DNA of 5,130 nucleotides from Thermoleophilaceae bacterium (GTDB taxonomy: Bacteria > Actinomycetota > Thermoleophilia > Solirubrobacterales > Thermoleophilaceae): the NCBI GenBank assembly GCA_013811765.1, contig JACCUO010000262.1, forward strand, positions 1 to 5,130, given 5' to 3'. The notes beneath the pieces are model-generated. The model was not told the DNA's origin, did no database searches, and saw only the letters and a list, made by a program, of their open reading frames with translations. Made by a program: the position numbers and the translations under genes. Position 1 is the first letter of the stretch. Each line of letters starts with the position of its first letter. Below, in pieces: positions 1-4,488 of the stretch.

Positions 1-199
1 ACAGTCCGTGGATCTCCCCCTTGAACGGATCGAGCTTCGACCCGCCCGGCAAGCGCCGATAGCCCGGCGGCCCCGACGAGCGCAACGCCGCCCGCACCGT
101 GTTGCGCGACAACCCAGTCCGTCGCACAAGCTCCTTGATCGCCACCCCCCGCACGAAATGCTCCCGCCGCAGCTCAGCCCACCGCTCCACGTCAACCAA
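1..199 (-). CDS. istA: IstA transposase of IS21 family, N-terminal 66 codons (truncated by window edge)
   Basis: This is the N-terminus of the DDE transposase that, with the IstB ATPase, cuts and joins IS21-type elements. The visible 66 residues begin MVDVERWAELRREHF. They contain a helix-turn-helix at about residues 18-40 (GVAIKELVRRTGLSRNTVRA), then the typical linker SGPPGYRRLPGGSKLDPFK, which matches IstA proteins closely. The start chosen is TTG at 199-197. It is preceded at a good distance by a strong Shine-Dalgarno (GGGGAGGAAGGGG on the minus strand), and an in-frame stop lies a few codons upstream. The DDE catalytic core lies outside the window, so activity cannot be assessed. Family members are usually about 400-500 residues long. 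Confidence 0.85.
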   Translation of the reverse strand, partial: MVDVERWAELRREHFVRGVAIKELVRRTGLSRNTVRAALRSSGPPGYRRLPGGSKLDPFKGEIHGL

Positions 200-275
200 C
201 CCCTTCCTCCCCTCACCAGGTCACCAGACCGAGCGAGGGTCACGCTCCCCACGGACGCCTCCGCCACCACCCGCA

Positions 276-322
276 GGGGGTCAGATTTCAACCGGCGAAG
301 GGGGGTCAGTATTCAGCCGGCG
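276..322. repeat. Two tandem terminal repeats of the IS21-like element
   Basis: Two 22-bp direct copies lie at 276-297 and 301-322, a 25-bp period. Both begin GGGGGTCAG and end with CCGGCG and differ at three positions, so 19 of 22 match. IS21-family ends carry such multiple copies as transposase binding sites. The outer copy is followed by the element tip at 323-328. Confidence 0.8.
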
Positions 323-349
323 CCGACAGCTTTGACTTGGAGATGGACA

Positions 350-420
350 AGCGGGTGAGGGGAATCGAACCCCTGCTTAGAGCTTGGAAGGCTCTCGTGC
401 AGCCGTTACACCACACCCGC
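350..420 (-). tRNA. tRNA-Gly (anticodon TCC)
   Basis: The minus strand folds into a full cloverleaf. The acceptor is GCGGGTG paired with CACCCGC. The D stem GTGT/GCAC closes a 7-nt loop AACGGCT. The anticodon stem AGAGC/GCTCT holds loop CTTCCAA, giving anticodon TCC. The T arm is AGGGG-TTCGATT-CCCCT. The base after the acceptor (position 350, T on the minus strand) is the discriminator, and U73 is usual for bacterial tRNA-Gly. The 3' CCA is not encoded. The inferred IS end lies 21 bp past the 3' end, so the original downstream terminator has probably been displaced. Confidence 0.97.
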
Positions 421-434
421 CGGGGGCCGGGTGG

Positions 435-440
435 ATTGTA
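435..440 (-). promoter_or_regulatory. -10 hexamer TACAAT of tRNA-Gly
   Basis: TACAAT on the minus strand lies 14 bp before the tRNA 5' end, which would start transcription about 7-8 nt before the mature tRNA. The following stretch is C/G-rich, as in stringently controlled stable-RNA promoters. No convincing -35 is seen at 17 bp. Confidence 0.5.
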
Positions 441-522
441 CGGCGTTCCCAGATCAACCCGCCAGCCATCGCGCGTGGATCTCCCGATCACCCATCGCTT
501 CGGGGGGCGCTCCCACATGCGT

Positions 523-720
523 TCAGATCCGGCCCAACCGCCCGTCATGCGTGCGTCCACTGTCCCCTCGGCTCCGGTCGCAGGTGTAATCGACCCTCCG
601 CCGAGCAGGGTTCAGGCGCCAGCGTTGCACCGTTGACCGGGGGACTCCTGACCGCCTTGCGACCTCATAGTCAGAAAGGCCGCAGGCGACCATCGATTGC
701 ACACGGTCGGAACTGGGCAT
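523..720 (-). CDS. Small helix-turn-helix protein, possible remnant of a larger gene
   Basis: From ATG at 720 this encodes 65 residues beginning MPSSDRVQSMV. Residues about 7-36 form a clear helix-turn-helix of the kind found at the N-termini of transposases, resolvases and actinobacterial homing-endonuclease-like proteins (GLSDYEVARRSGVPRSTVQR). The rest (RRRVDYTCDR onward) is Arg-rich with no domain I recognise. Larger proteins with such an N-terminus normally continue into a Cys-containing linker and a catalytic domain, and neither is present before the stop. It may be a decayed remnant or a small DNA-binding protein. A GTG at 738 would add six residues and put the start inside the LexA box. 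Neither start has a clear Shine-Dalgarno. The product name is not known to me. Confidence 0.45.
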   Translation of the reverse strand: MPSSDRVQSMVACGLSDYEVARRSGVPRSTVQRWRLNPARRRVDYTCDRSRGDSGRTHDGRLGRI

Positions 721-731
721 CTGATCGCATA

Positions 732-745
732 CGAACACATGTTCG
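732..745. promoter_or_regulatory. LexA (SOS) box
   Basis: CGAACACATGTTCG is a perfect dyad (CGAACA-CA-TGTTCG). It matches the Gram-positive/actinobacterial LexA operator core CGAAC-N4-GTTCG at all ten fixed positions. It lies 12 bp upstream of the ATG at 720 of the minus-strand HTH ORF and about 24 bp upstream of the plus-strand TACAAT at 769, just beyond the expected -35. It could therefore repress either direction. Binding is inferred from the motif only. Confidence 0.65.
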
Positions 746-768
746 CATCCCGCCCGGACGGCTTCGCT

Positions 769-774
769 TACAAT
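769..774 (+). promoter_or_regulatory. -10 hexamer TACAAT before the CCA-anticodon tRNA
   Basis: TACAAT lies 10 bp before the tRNA 5' end at 785, which predicts transcription starting around 780-782 with a leader of about four bases. The hexamer and the bases after it match the tRNA-Gly promoter. No good -35 is seen. Confidence 0.5.
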
Positions 775-784
775 CCCCCGGCCC

Positions 785-856
785 GGGGGAGTGAGTTAAG
801 GGCGATGCGCATGGTCTCCAAAACCATGAATCCGGGTTCGAATCCCGGCTCCCCCG
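785..856 (+). tRNA. tRNA with Trp anticodon (CCA) and abnormal D arm
   Basis: Three arms are perfect. The acceptor is GGGGGAG (785-791) with CTCCCCC (849-855). The anticodon stem ATGGT/ACCAT holds loop CTCCAAA, giving anticodon CCA at 818-820. The T arm is CCGGG-TTCGAAT-CCCGG. The discriminator is G856, as expected for tRNA-Trp. The 4-nt variable region is class I. The D arm (794-809) is abnormal. In the normal register only about two of four stem pairs form (AGTT opposite TGCG), although the expected A14 and GG of the loop are present. The 5' half loosely resembles a Ser-type D arm that has lost several bases. G1-C72 also differs from the A1-U72 common in bacterial tRNA-Trp. It may be a divergent second tRNA-Trp, a non-canonical tRNA or a pseudo-tRNA. 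CCA is not encoded. Confidence 0.8.
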
Positions 857-857
857 C

Positions 858-924
858 TGAAGCAGACCGCCTGTCGCGCCGTACGTTCCGTTGACCGCTG
901 AGCCAGACGTCCCTCTCTGCTTCA
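858..924. repeat. 9-bp inverted repeat between two tRNAs
   Basis: TGAAGCAGA at 858-866 is perfectly complementary to TCTGCTTCA at 916-924, with 49 bp between. It fills the spacer between the CCA-anticodon tRNA and tRNA-Leu. In a joint transcript it would form a stem bridging the two tRNAs. The right arm overlaps the possible tRNA-Leu -10. Function unknown. Confidence 0.5.
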
Positions 925-926
925 AT
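921..926 (+). promoter_or_regulatory. Possible -10 (TTCAAT) of tRNA-Leu(TAG)
   Basis: TTCAAT lies 11 bp before the tRNA-Leu 5' end, a spacing like that of the other tRNA promoters here. A TTGACC at 891-896 resembles a -35 but is 24 bp away, too far for a standard promoter, so the assignment is weak. Confidence 0.3.
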
Positions 927-937
927 CGACTCACACC

Positions 938-1019
938 GCGGATGTGGCGGAATTGGTAGACGCGCCGGCTTTAGGTGCCGGTGGCCTAGGCCGTGGGGGT
1001 TCGAGTCCCTCCATCCGCA
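938..1019 (+). tRNA. tRNA-Leu (anticodon TAG)
   Basis: This is a class II tRNA of 82 nt. The acceptor is GCGGATG with CATCCGC. The D arm is the typical Leu form (GGCGGAATTGGTAGACGC). The anticodon stem CCGGC/GCCGG holds loop TTTAGGT, giving anticodon TAG at 972-974. A long variable arm (TGGCCTAGGCCGT) is followed by T arm GGGGG-TTCGAGT-CCCTC. Discriminator A1019 is the Leu identity base. CCA is not encoded. Confidence 0.97.
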
Positions 1020-1051
1020 CTGCTGCTGTCACACCGCCCGCCGGCCGGGAA

Positions 1052-1057
1052 TACACT
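1052..1057 (+). promoter_or_regulatory. -10 hexamer TACACT of a leaderless gene
   Basis: TACACT ends 7 bp before the ATG at 1065, so transcription would begin at or within a base or so of the start codon. There is no Shine-Dalgarno in the gap. This is the leaderless layout common in Actinobacteria. Confidence 0.55.
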
Positions 1058-1064
1058 GACCTCG

Positions 1065-1562
1065 ATGGCCGCGGTGGAGCATCCAAACCGAAACAAGGCC
1101 TCGTCGAGGGCGACCAAGGCCGGCGTAGTCCTGTTACTGCTGGTGAGCGCGGCGCTCATCGCCGTGGTCACCGCAGGCGGCTGGTCGGAGCTGCAGGGCG
1201 CTCAGCCGATGGCCTTCGGGTACATCCTGGTCTACCTGGTCATGGCCTTCTACGTATCCCGCTGGAACCGCGGGGTCCTGCCCGTCGCGGCGGCGCTGGC
1301 GCTCCTGTTCGCCGTCATCGCGGCCGTCGCGGGACCGGCATGGTTTGGCAGGGACAAGGCCGGGTTCGAGGACCCGGCCTTCGACCCTGCGATCCTCGGA
1401 CTGCTCACGCTGATCCTCGTCCCCGTGCAGTTGCTGCTCCTCGCGCTCGCCATGCGGGGCTTCTCGCAGAAGTGGAATGTGGAGGTCGAGGTGGGGCGGC
1501 CCGACTCGGGGTTGGGGCATCCGACGAACGCACCGCCTGAGGGCTCGTCCAGGTACGCGTGA
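1065..1562 (+). CDS. Four-helix integral membrane protein, function unknown
   Basis: The 165-residue protein starts MAAVEHPNRNKASSRATKAG. It has a short basic N-terminus and four hydrophobic segments at about 18-40, 49-66, 70-90 and 110-130. A soluble loop with PAWFGRDKAGFEDPAFDP lies between helices 3 and 4, and a hydrophilic tail (MRGFSQKWNVEVE...) follows. There are no catalytic motifs. The arrangement recalls small conserved membrane proteins of Thermoleophilia-type Actinobacteria, recalled rather than searched. ATG 1065 is preferred over an in-frame ATG at 993, because that one lies inside tRNA-Leu and gives an unlikely extension. A TACACT box just upstream suggests a leaderless mRNA. 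The gene starts 45 bp after tRNA-Leu(TAG) and its stop lies 6 bp from the 3' end of the opposing tRNA-Leu(CAA). Confidence 0.85.
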   Translation: MAAVEHPNRNKASSRATKAGVVLLLLVSAALIAVVTAGGWSELQGAQPMAFGYILVYLVMAFYVSRWNRGVLPVAAALALLFAVIAAVAGPAWFGRDKAGFEDPAFDPAILGLLTLILVPVQLLLLALAMRGFSQKWNVEVEVGRPDSGLGHPTNAPPEGSSRYA

Positions 1563-1568
1563 GGCTTA

Positions 1569-1651
1569 TGCGGCGGGTGGGATTCGAACCCACACGCCCT
1601 CTCGGGCAATGGCTTTTGAGACCATCGAGTCTGCCGTTCCTCCACCGCCGC
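1569..1651 (-). tRNA. tRNA-Leu (anticodon CAA)
   Basis: This is a class II tRNA of 83 nt on the minus strand. Acceptor GCGGCGG pairs with CCGCCGC. The anticodon stem ATGGT/GCCAT holds loop CTCAAAA, giving anticodon CAA. The variable arm TGCCCGAGAGGGCGT is followed by T arm GTGGG-TTCGAAT-CCCAC. The discriminator is A (complement of T1569), as expected for Leu. CCA is not encoded. It runs tail to tail into the membrane protein gene ending at 1562. Confidence 0.97.
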
Positions 1652-1663
1652 AACGGTGCGCCG

Positions 1664-1669
1664 ACTATA
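1664..1669 (-). promoter_or_regulatory. -10 hexamer TATAGT of tRNA-Leu(CAA)
   Basis: TATAGT on the minus strand lies 12 bp before the tRNA 5' end and matches five of six consensus bases. No good -35 is seen. It lies just downstream of the minus-strand membrane protein gene, so the tRNA could be read alone or by read-through. Confidence 0.55.
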
Positions 1670-1724
1670 GGCCACGCCGACGCCCAAGCCGGTTACAAAT
1701 GGGCGGGCGGCGCACTCGCTGCGG

Positions 1725-2201
1725 TCACCTCGGCCGCCGCCTGGGCCTCGAGGGTGGCTCGTTCCTCGCGCTGAAGCCACCGGCGGCGATCCCGGCCGAG
1801 GCGACCAGTCCCAGGTAGAGTCCGATCCCGGGCTCTACCTCGCTCGCTTCCGCTTTGATGCTTCGGATGGCGCCGGGGAACTGAACCTCAATCTCCGGGA
1901 CCACGAACAGTCGGAACAGCAGCAGGAGGAACGCGACGGCCCCCGCCACGGCCACGATCAGACCAGGGCGCACAGGTAGCGGTCGGAGGTCCACCCCCGC
2001 CATCCTCGCCAGCGCAAACGCGATGGCCACCAGCACGACCAGAAAGAGCAGAAGGTCGATCAGGGTGAATGCCTGCCATGCGTCGCGCCCGCCGACGCCT
2101 TTCGCAACGGTGAACCAGGTGAACGCCGACATGACGAGCAACAGCACGGCGCCGCCGGCGGCCGCGACCATCTCCCCGACACTGAGTCTCGAAAGGTCCA
2201 C
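1725..2201 (-). CDS. Four-helix integral membrane protein, function unknown; possible 3' frameshift
   Basis: As written this gives 158 residues starting (M)DLSRLSVGEMVAAAGG. Hydrophobic helices lie at about 10-30, 46-66, 80-100 and 124-143, with a hydrophilic loop (VPEIEVQFPGAIRSIKAEAS) before the last. There is no enzymatic motif. The opening LSRLSVGE followed by four helices recalls an actinobacterial (Thermoleophilia) membrane family, from memory. GTG 2201 is chosen because that family begins at this point; ATG 2171 (GEMVAA) is the alternative. After GGF at residue 143 the current frame ends in a basic string (RPRRRPR). One frame over, the DNA encodes REERATLEAQAAAEVTAASA and stops at TAA 1695-1693, which looks more like a natural tail. 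A one-base deletion or sequencing error near 1770 is therefore likely. The gene is divergent from greA. Confidence 0.75.
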   Translation of the reverse strand: MDLSRLSVGEMVAAAGGAVLLLVMSAFTWFTVAKGVGGRDAWQAFTLIDLLLFLVVLVAIAFALARMAGVDLRPLPVRPGLIVAVAGAVAFLLLLFRLFVVPEIEVQFPGAIRSIKAEASEVEPGIGLYLGLVASAGIAAGGFSARNEPPSRPRRRPR

Positions 2202-2242
2202 CGGCGCGCTCTCTTCCCTGTCGTTCGACTCCCGGCGGCGCC

Positions 2243-2248
2243 ACTCTA
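2243..2248 (-). promoter_or_regulatory. Possible -10 (TAGAGT) for the minus-strand membrane protein
   Basis: TAGAGT on the minus strand lies 41 bp upstream of the GTG at 2201, in the gap shared with divergent greA. It would give a 5' leader of about 35 nt containing a GGGAAGAG stretch as a weak ribosome site. No clear -35. Confidence 0.3.
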
Positions 2249-2330
2249 ACCACGTCGCCTTCGAGGCGCTTGCGCGGTCCGGGCCGTAGGCTGGCCTCGT
2301 CTGATCCGCGCAGGACCGAATGGAGACACG

Positions 2331-2807
2331 ATGTCCGAGGACACCGCCAGGATGACCGCCGCCGCGCACCAACGGCTGCGAGCCGACATCGCGAGCCTCG
2401 AGAAAGAGGGGCGGCGCGAGATCGCGGACCGGATCGGGACCGCGCGAGAGTGGGGCGATCTGAAGGAGAACGCTGAGTACCACGCCGCGAAGGAGGAGGC
2501 CGCGATGCTCGAGGTGAAGATCGCCCGGATGCGCCACCTCCTGCGCTCGGCGGAGATCGTGGAGGCGGCGGAGGGCGAGCAGCCCGCCGGGATGGGATCG
2601 ACCGTGACCTACCGCGACGAGCGGACGGGCAAGGAGATGAGCTTTACGCTCGTTTCCGGCGTCGAGGGCAAACCCGCGGGCGGCTTCCTCTCGATCGACT
2701 CCCCGGTAGGGCGAGCACTTGCAGGCTCGAGGGTGGGCGACAGCCGCACCATCGAGACCCCTTCGGGCACCCGGACGGTCTGCATCGTGGCCGTCGAGCA
2801 TTCATAG
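2331..2807 (+). CDS. greA: Transcription elongation factor GreA
   Basis: GreA inserts its coiled coil into the secondary channel of stalled, backtracked RNA polymerase and promotes cleavage of the extruded RNA 3' end so that elongation resumes. The 158-residue length is normal. Residues about 8-75 form the antiparallel coiled coil, with the family signature REWGDLKENAEYHAAKE (39-55). Its tip carries the acidic residues D43 and E46, equivalent to D41 and E44 of E. coli GreA. Residues about 85-158 form the FKBP-like polymerase-binding domain, ending with the typical SPVGRALAGSRVGDSRTIETP and a closing beta strand. ATG 2331 has a GGAG ribosome site 5 bp upstream. The gene stands alone, divergent from a membrane protein and convergent with the carboxyltransferase gene 12 bp away. 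Confidence 0.97.
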   Translation: MSEDTARMTAAAHQRLRADIASLEKEGRREIADRIGTAREWGDLKENAEYHAAKEEAAMLEVKIARMRHLLRSAEIVEAAEGEQPAGMGSTVTYRDERTGKEMSFTLVSGVEGKPAGGFLSIDSPVGRALAGSRVGDSRTIETPSGTRTVCIVAVEHS

Positions 2808-2819
2808 CGGCGCGCTGCG

Positions 2820-4340
2820 TCAGACGGGCGTGATCGAGTTTCGCCTGGCAGGCCGCTGCCTCACGTTGTCGGCGTAAAGAGCGAACCGGCGCTGCAGTTC
2901 GCTGCGCAGGTCCTCGGGCTGGATGACCGCGTCCACGACCATCTCGGAGGCCAGATGCAGGATGTCGATCTCCTCCGCGTACTCGCCACGCCGCTGCTCG
3001 ACGAATTCGGCGCGCTCCGCTTCGTCCTCGATCGCCTCCGCCTGGTTGTGAAAGACGGCGTTGACCGCGGCCTCAGGGCCCATCACCGCGATCTTGGCCC
3101 CCGGCAGGGCCAGGCAGGCGTCCGGCTCGAAGGCGGGGCCCGCCATCGCATAAAGGCCGGCACCGTAGGCCTTGCGCACGATCACGGAGATCTTGGGCAC
3201 CGTAGCCTCTGAGACGGCCGAGATCAGCTTGGCGCCGGCGCGGATGATGCCCTGGCGCTCCACCTGGGTGACGATCATGAACCCGGGCACGTCTGCCAGG
3301 AACAGCAGCGGCAGGTTGAACGCGTTGCACGTCCAGATGAACCGAGCGGCCTTGTCCGAGGAGTCCACGAACAGGATCCCCCCCTTGTGGGCCGGCTGGC
3401 TGGCCACGATCCCCACGACGCGTCCGTCCAGCCGCGCATAGCCCACGATCAGCTCCCGGGCCCATCGCTCGTGTAGCTCGAGGAACGAACTCTCGTCCAC
3501 CAGCAGGTCGATCAGCTTCCGCATGTCGAACGGCTTGTTCTCGTTCTCCGGGATCAGCTCACGAATGGAGGTGGTCGGTACGAGACCCGCAGGCAGCGCG
3601 GGGGGCGGCGGCTGCTGCCAGTTCGACCCGAAGTACCCCAGGTATCGCTTCGCCAGGTCCACTCCCTCGAAGTCGGACTTCACGAGGAAGTGAGCGCAGC
3701 CCGAGACCTCGGTGTGCATGCGAGCGCCCCCCATCTCCTCGAGCGAGACCTTCTCGCCTATAACCGTCTCGGCCATCCGGGGGGAGCCGAGGAACATGGA
3801 GGCGTTGCCGTCACGCATGATCACCACGTCGCAGAAGGCGGGGATGTAGGCGCCGCCGGCAGCGCTCGGGCCGAACAGCACGCAGACCTGGGGGACGACT
3901 CCGGACATCATTGCCTGCATGTGGAAGATGCGGCCCGCGTGACGGCGCCCGGGGAACATCTGGACCTGCTCGGTGATCCGGGCGCCCGCGGAGTCCACGA
4001 GATAGACGATCGGCACCTGGTGGTCTAGCGCCTGCTCCTGGGCCCGGATGATCTTCTCGACCGTTCTCGGTCCCCAGGAGCCGGCCTTGACGGTGGGATC
4101 GTTGGCCATCAAGCAGATCGGCCGGCCGGCTACGGTGGCCATCCCGGTGATCACGCCGTCGGCGCCAAAGCCCTCCTCCTCCCAGCTCGCCAGGAGCGCA
4201 TCCTCGACGAACGACCCGCTGTCCACCAGCCGGTCGACGCGGTCGCGCACGGGGGCCTTTCCCTGTTGCCCGGCCTTCTCGTGATGGCGTTGGGGGCCAC
4301 CGGCCCGCGCGCGCTCGAGCGCCTCAGTCAGGTCAACCAT
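2820..4340 (-). CDS. Acyl-CoA carboxylase, carboxyltransferase (beta) subunit
   Basis: This 506-residue protein belongs to the crotonase-fold carboxyltransferases (PccB/MccB/AccD and glutaconyl-CoA decarboxylase alpha), which move CO2 from carboxybiotin to an acyl-CoA. The N-terminal half carries DSAGARI (116-122), the oxyanion-hole loop GPSAAGGAY (157-165) and LGSPRMAETVIGE (184-196). The C-terminal half carries PAHKGGILF (316-324), ADVPGFM (349-355), the second oxyanion loop RKAYGAGLYAMAG (389-401) and PGAKIAVMGPEAAVNAVF (413-430). All expected blocks are present and length is normal. MFPGRRHAGRIF recalls methylcrotonyl-CoA carboxylases, while the C-terminal half looks more PccB/glutaconyl-like, so the substrate is open. 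No biotin carboxylase or biotin carrier gene is adjacent, so partners must be encoded elsewhere. ATG 4340 has no Shine-Dalgarno but a TAGGAT box 9 bp upstream. Confidence 0.93.
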   Translation of the reverse strand: MVDLTEALERARAGGPQRHHEKAGQQGKAPVRDRVDRLVDSGSFVEDALLASWEEEGFGADGVITGMATVAGRPICLMANDPTVKAGSWGPRTVEKIIRAQEQALDHQVPIVYLVDSAGARITEQVQMFPGRRHAGRIFHMQAMMSGVVPQVCVLFGPSAAGGAYIPAFCDVVIMRDGNASMFLGSPRMAETVIGEKVSLEEMGGARMHTEVSGCAHFLVKSDFEGVDLAKRYLGYFGSNWQQPPPPALPAGLVPTTSIRELIPENENKPFDMRKLIDLLVDESSFLELHERWARELIVGYARLDGRVVGIVASQPAHKGGILFVDSSDKAARFIWTCNAFNLPLLFLADVPGFMIVTQVERQGIIRAGAKLISAVSEATVPKISVIVRKAYGAGLYAMAGPAFEPDACLALPGAKIAVMGPEAAVNAVFHNQAEAIEDEAERAEFVEQRRGEYAEEIDILHLASEMVVDAVIQPEDLRSELQRRFALYADNVRQRPARRNSITPV

Positions 4341-4349
4341 CGGCCCGGC

Positions 4350-4355
4350 ATCCTA
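4350..4355 (-). promoter_or_regulatory. -10 hexamer TAGGAT of the carboxyltransferase gene
   Basis: TAGGAT on the minus strand ends 9 bp before ATG 4340. With no ribosome site in between, this points to a leaderless or nearly leaderless mRNA. No clear -35. Confidence 0.45.
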
Positions 4356-4488
4356 CGGGCCGGACTGGCTTCAGGCGTTTGGCGCGGGCTCTGGGGTGCG
4401 CGAGGACGGATCGGATGGCCGGCCCCCGCCAGGGCGCGGCGCCGCCGCAAGCGGTTTGTGATGGGCGGGCAGGGGTAGGGGTCTCCTG

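Larger units (their letters stand above)
1..328 (-). mobile_element. IS21-family insertion sequence, 5' (istA-proximal) end, partial
   Basis: Read on the minus strand the element begins at 328 with TGTCGGCGCCGGCTGAATAC, then carries two tandem terminal repeats, then the start of an IstA-type transposase at 199, and runs off the left edge. A TGT terminus, repeated internal copies of the terminal sequence and istA as the first gene are known traits of the IS21 family. The istB helper ATPase and the other end lie outside the window, so target duplication and intactness cannot be judged. The outer boundary is inferred from the TGT end and the change of sequence character after 328. Confidence 0.85.
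424..784. repeat. Inverted copies of a tRNA promoter/leader motif bounding a 360-bp segment
   Basis: On the minus strand 440-424 reads TACAATCCACCCGGCCC, and on the plus strand 769-784 reads TACAATCCCCCGGCCC. They are identical except for one extra base. Each is a -10 hexamer plus leader just before a tRNA (Gly on minus, the CCA-anticodon tRNA on plus), so the two form inverted repeats at the edges of the segment. They may simply be a shared tRNA promoter design, or mark a duplicated or inserted segment. Confidence 0.7.

Noticed and set aside
8..358. Plus-strand open frame of 116 codons over the IS end
   Set aside because: It is antisense to the IstA start and the terminal repeats, runs into the tRNA-Gly region, and its protein is Arg/Pro-rich with no recognisable features.
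944..1540. Plus-strand open frame of 198 codons
   Set aside because: It begins inside tRNA-Leu and overlaps the membrane protein in another frame; its Gly/Arg-rich product is typical of an out-of-frame reading of GC-rich DNA.
2202..2801. Long N-terminal extension of the minus-strand membrane protein frame
   Set aside because: The frame stays open over greA by chance; the extension is antisense to greA and has no domain, so the start was placed at 2201.
2804..2825. Bidirectional terminator between greA and the carboxyltransferase gene
   Set aside because: Only a weak 4-bp stem (AGCG/CGCT) and no T-run in either direction were seen in the 12-bp gap and its edges.
3073..3465. Second minus-strand frame inside the carboxyltransferase gene
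   Set aside because: It is a shifted reading of the same DNA; the main frame has all conserved carboxyltransferase motifs through this stretch.
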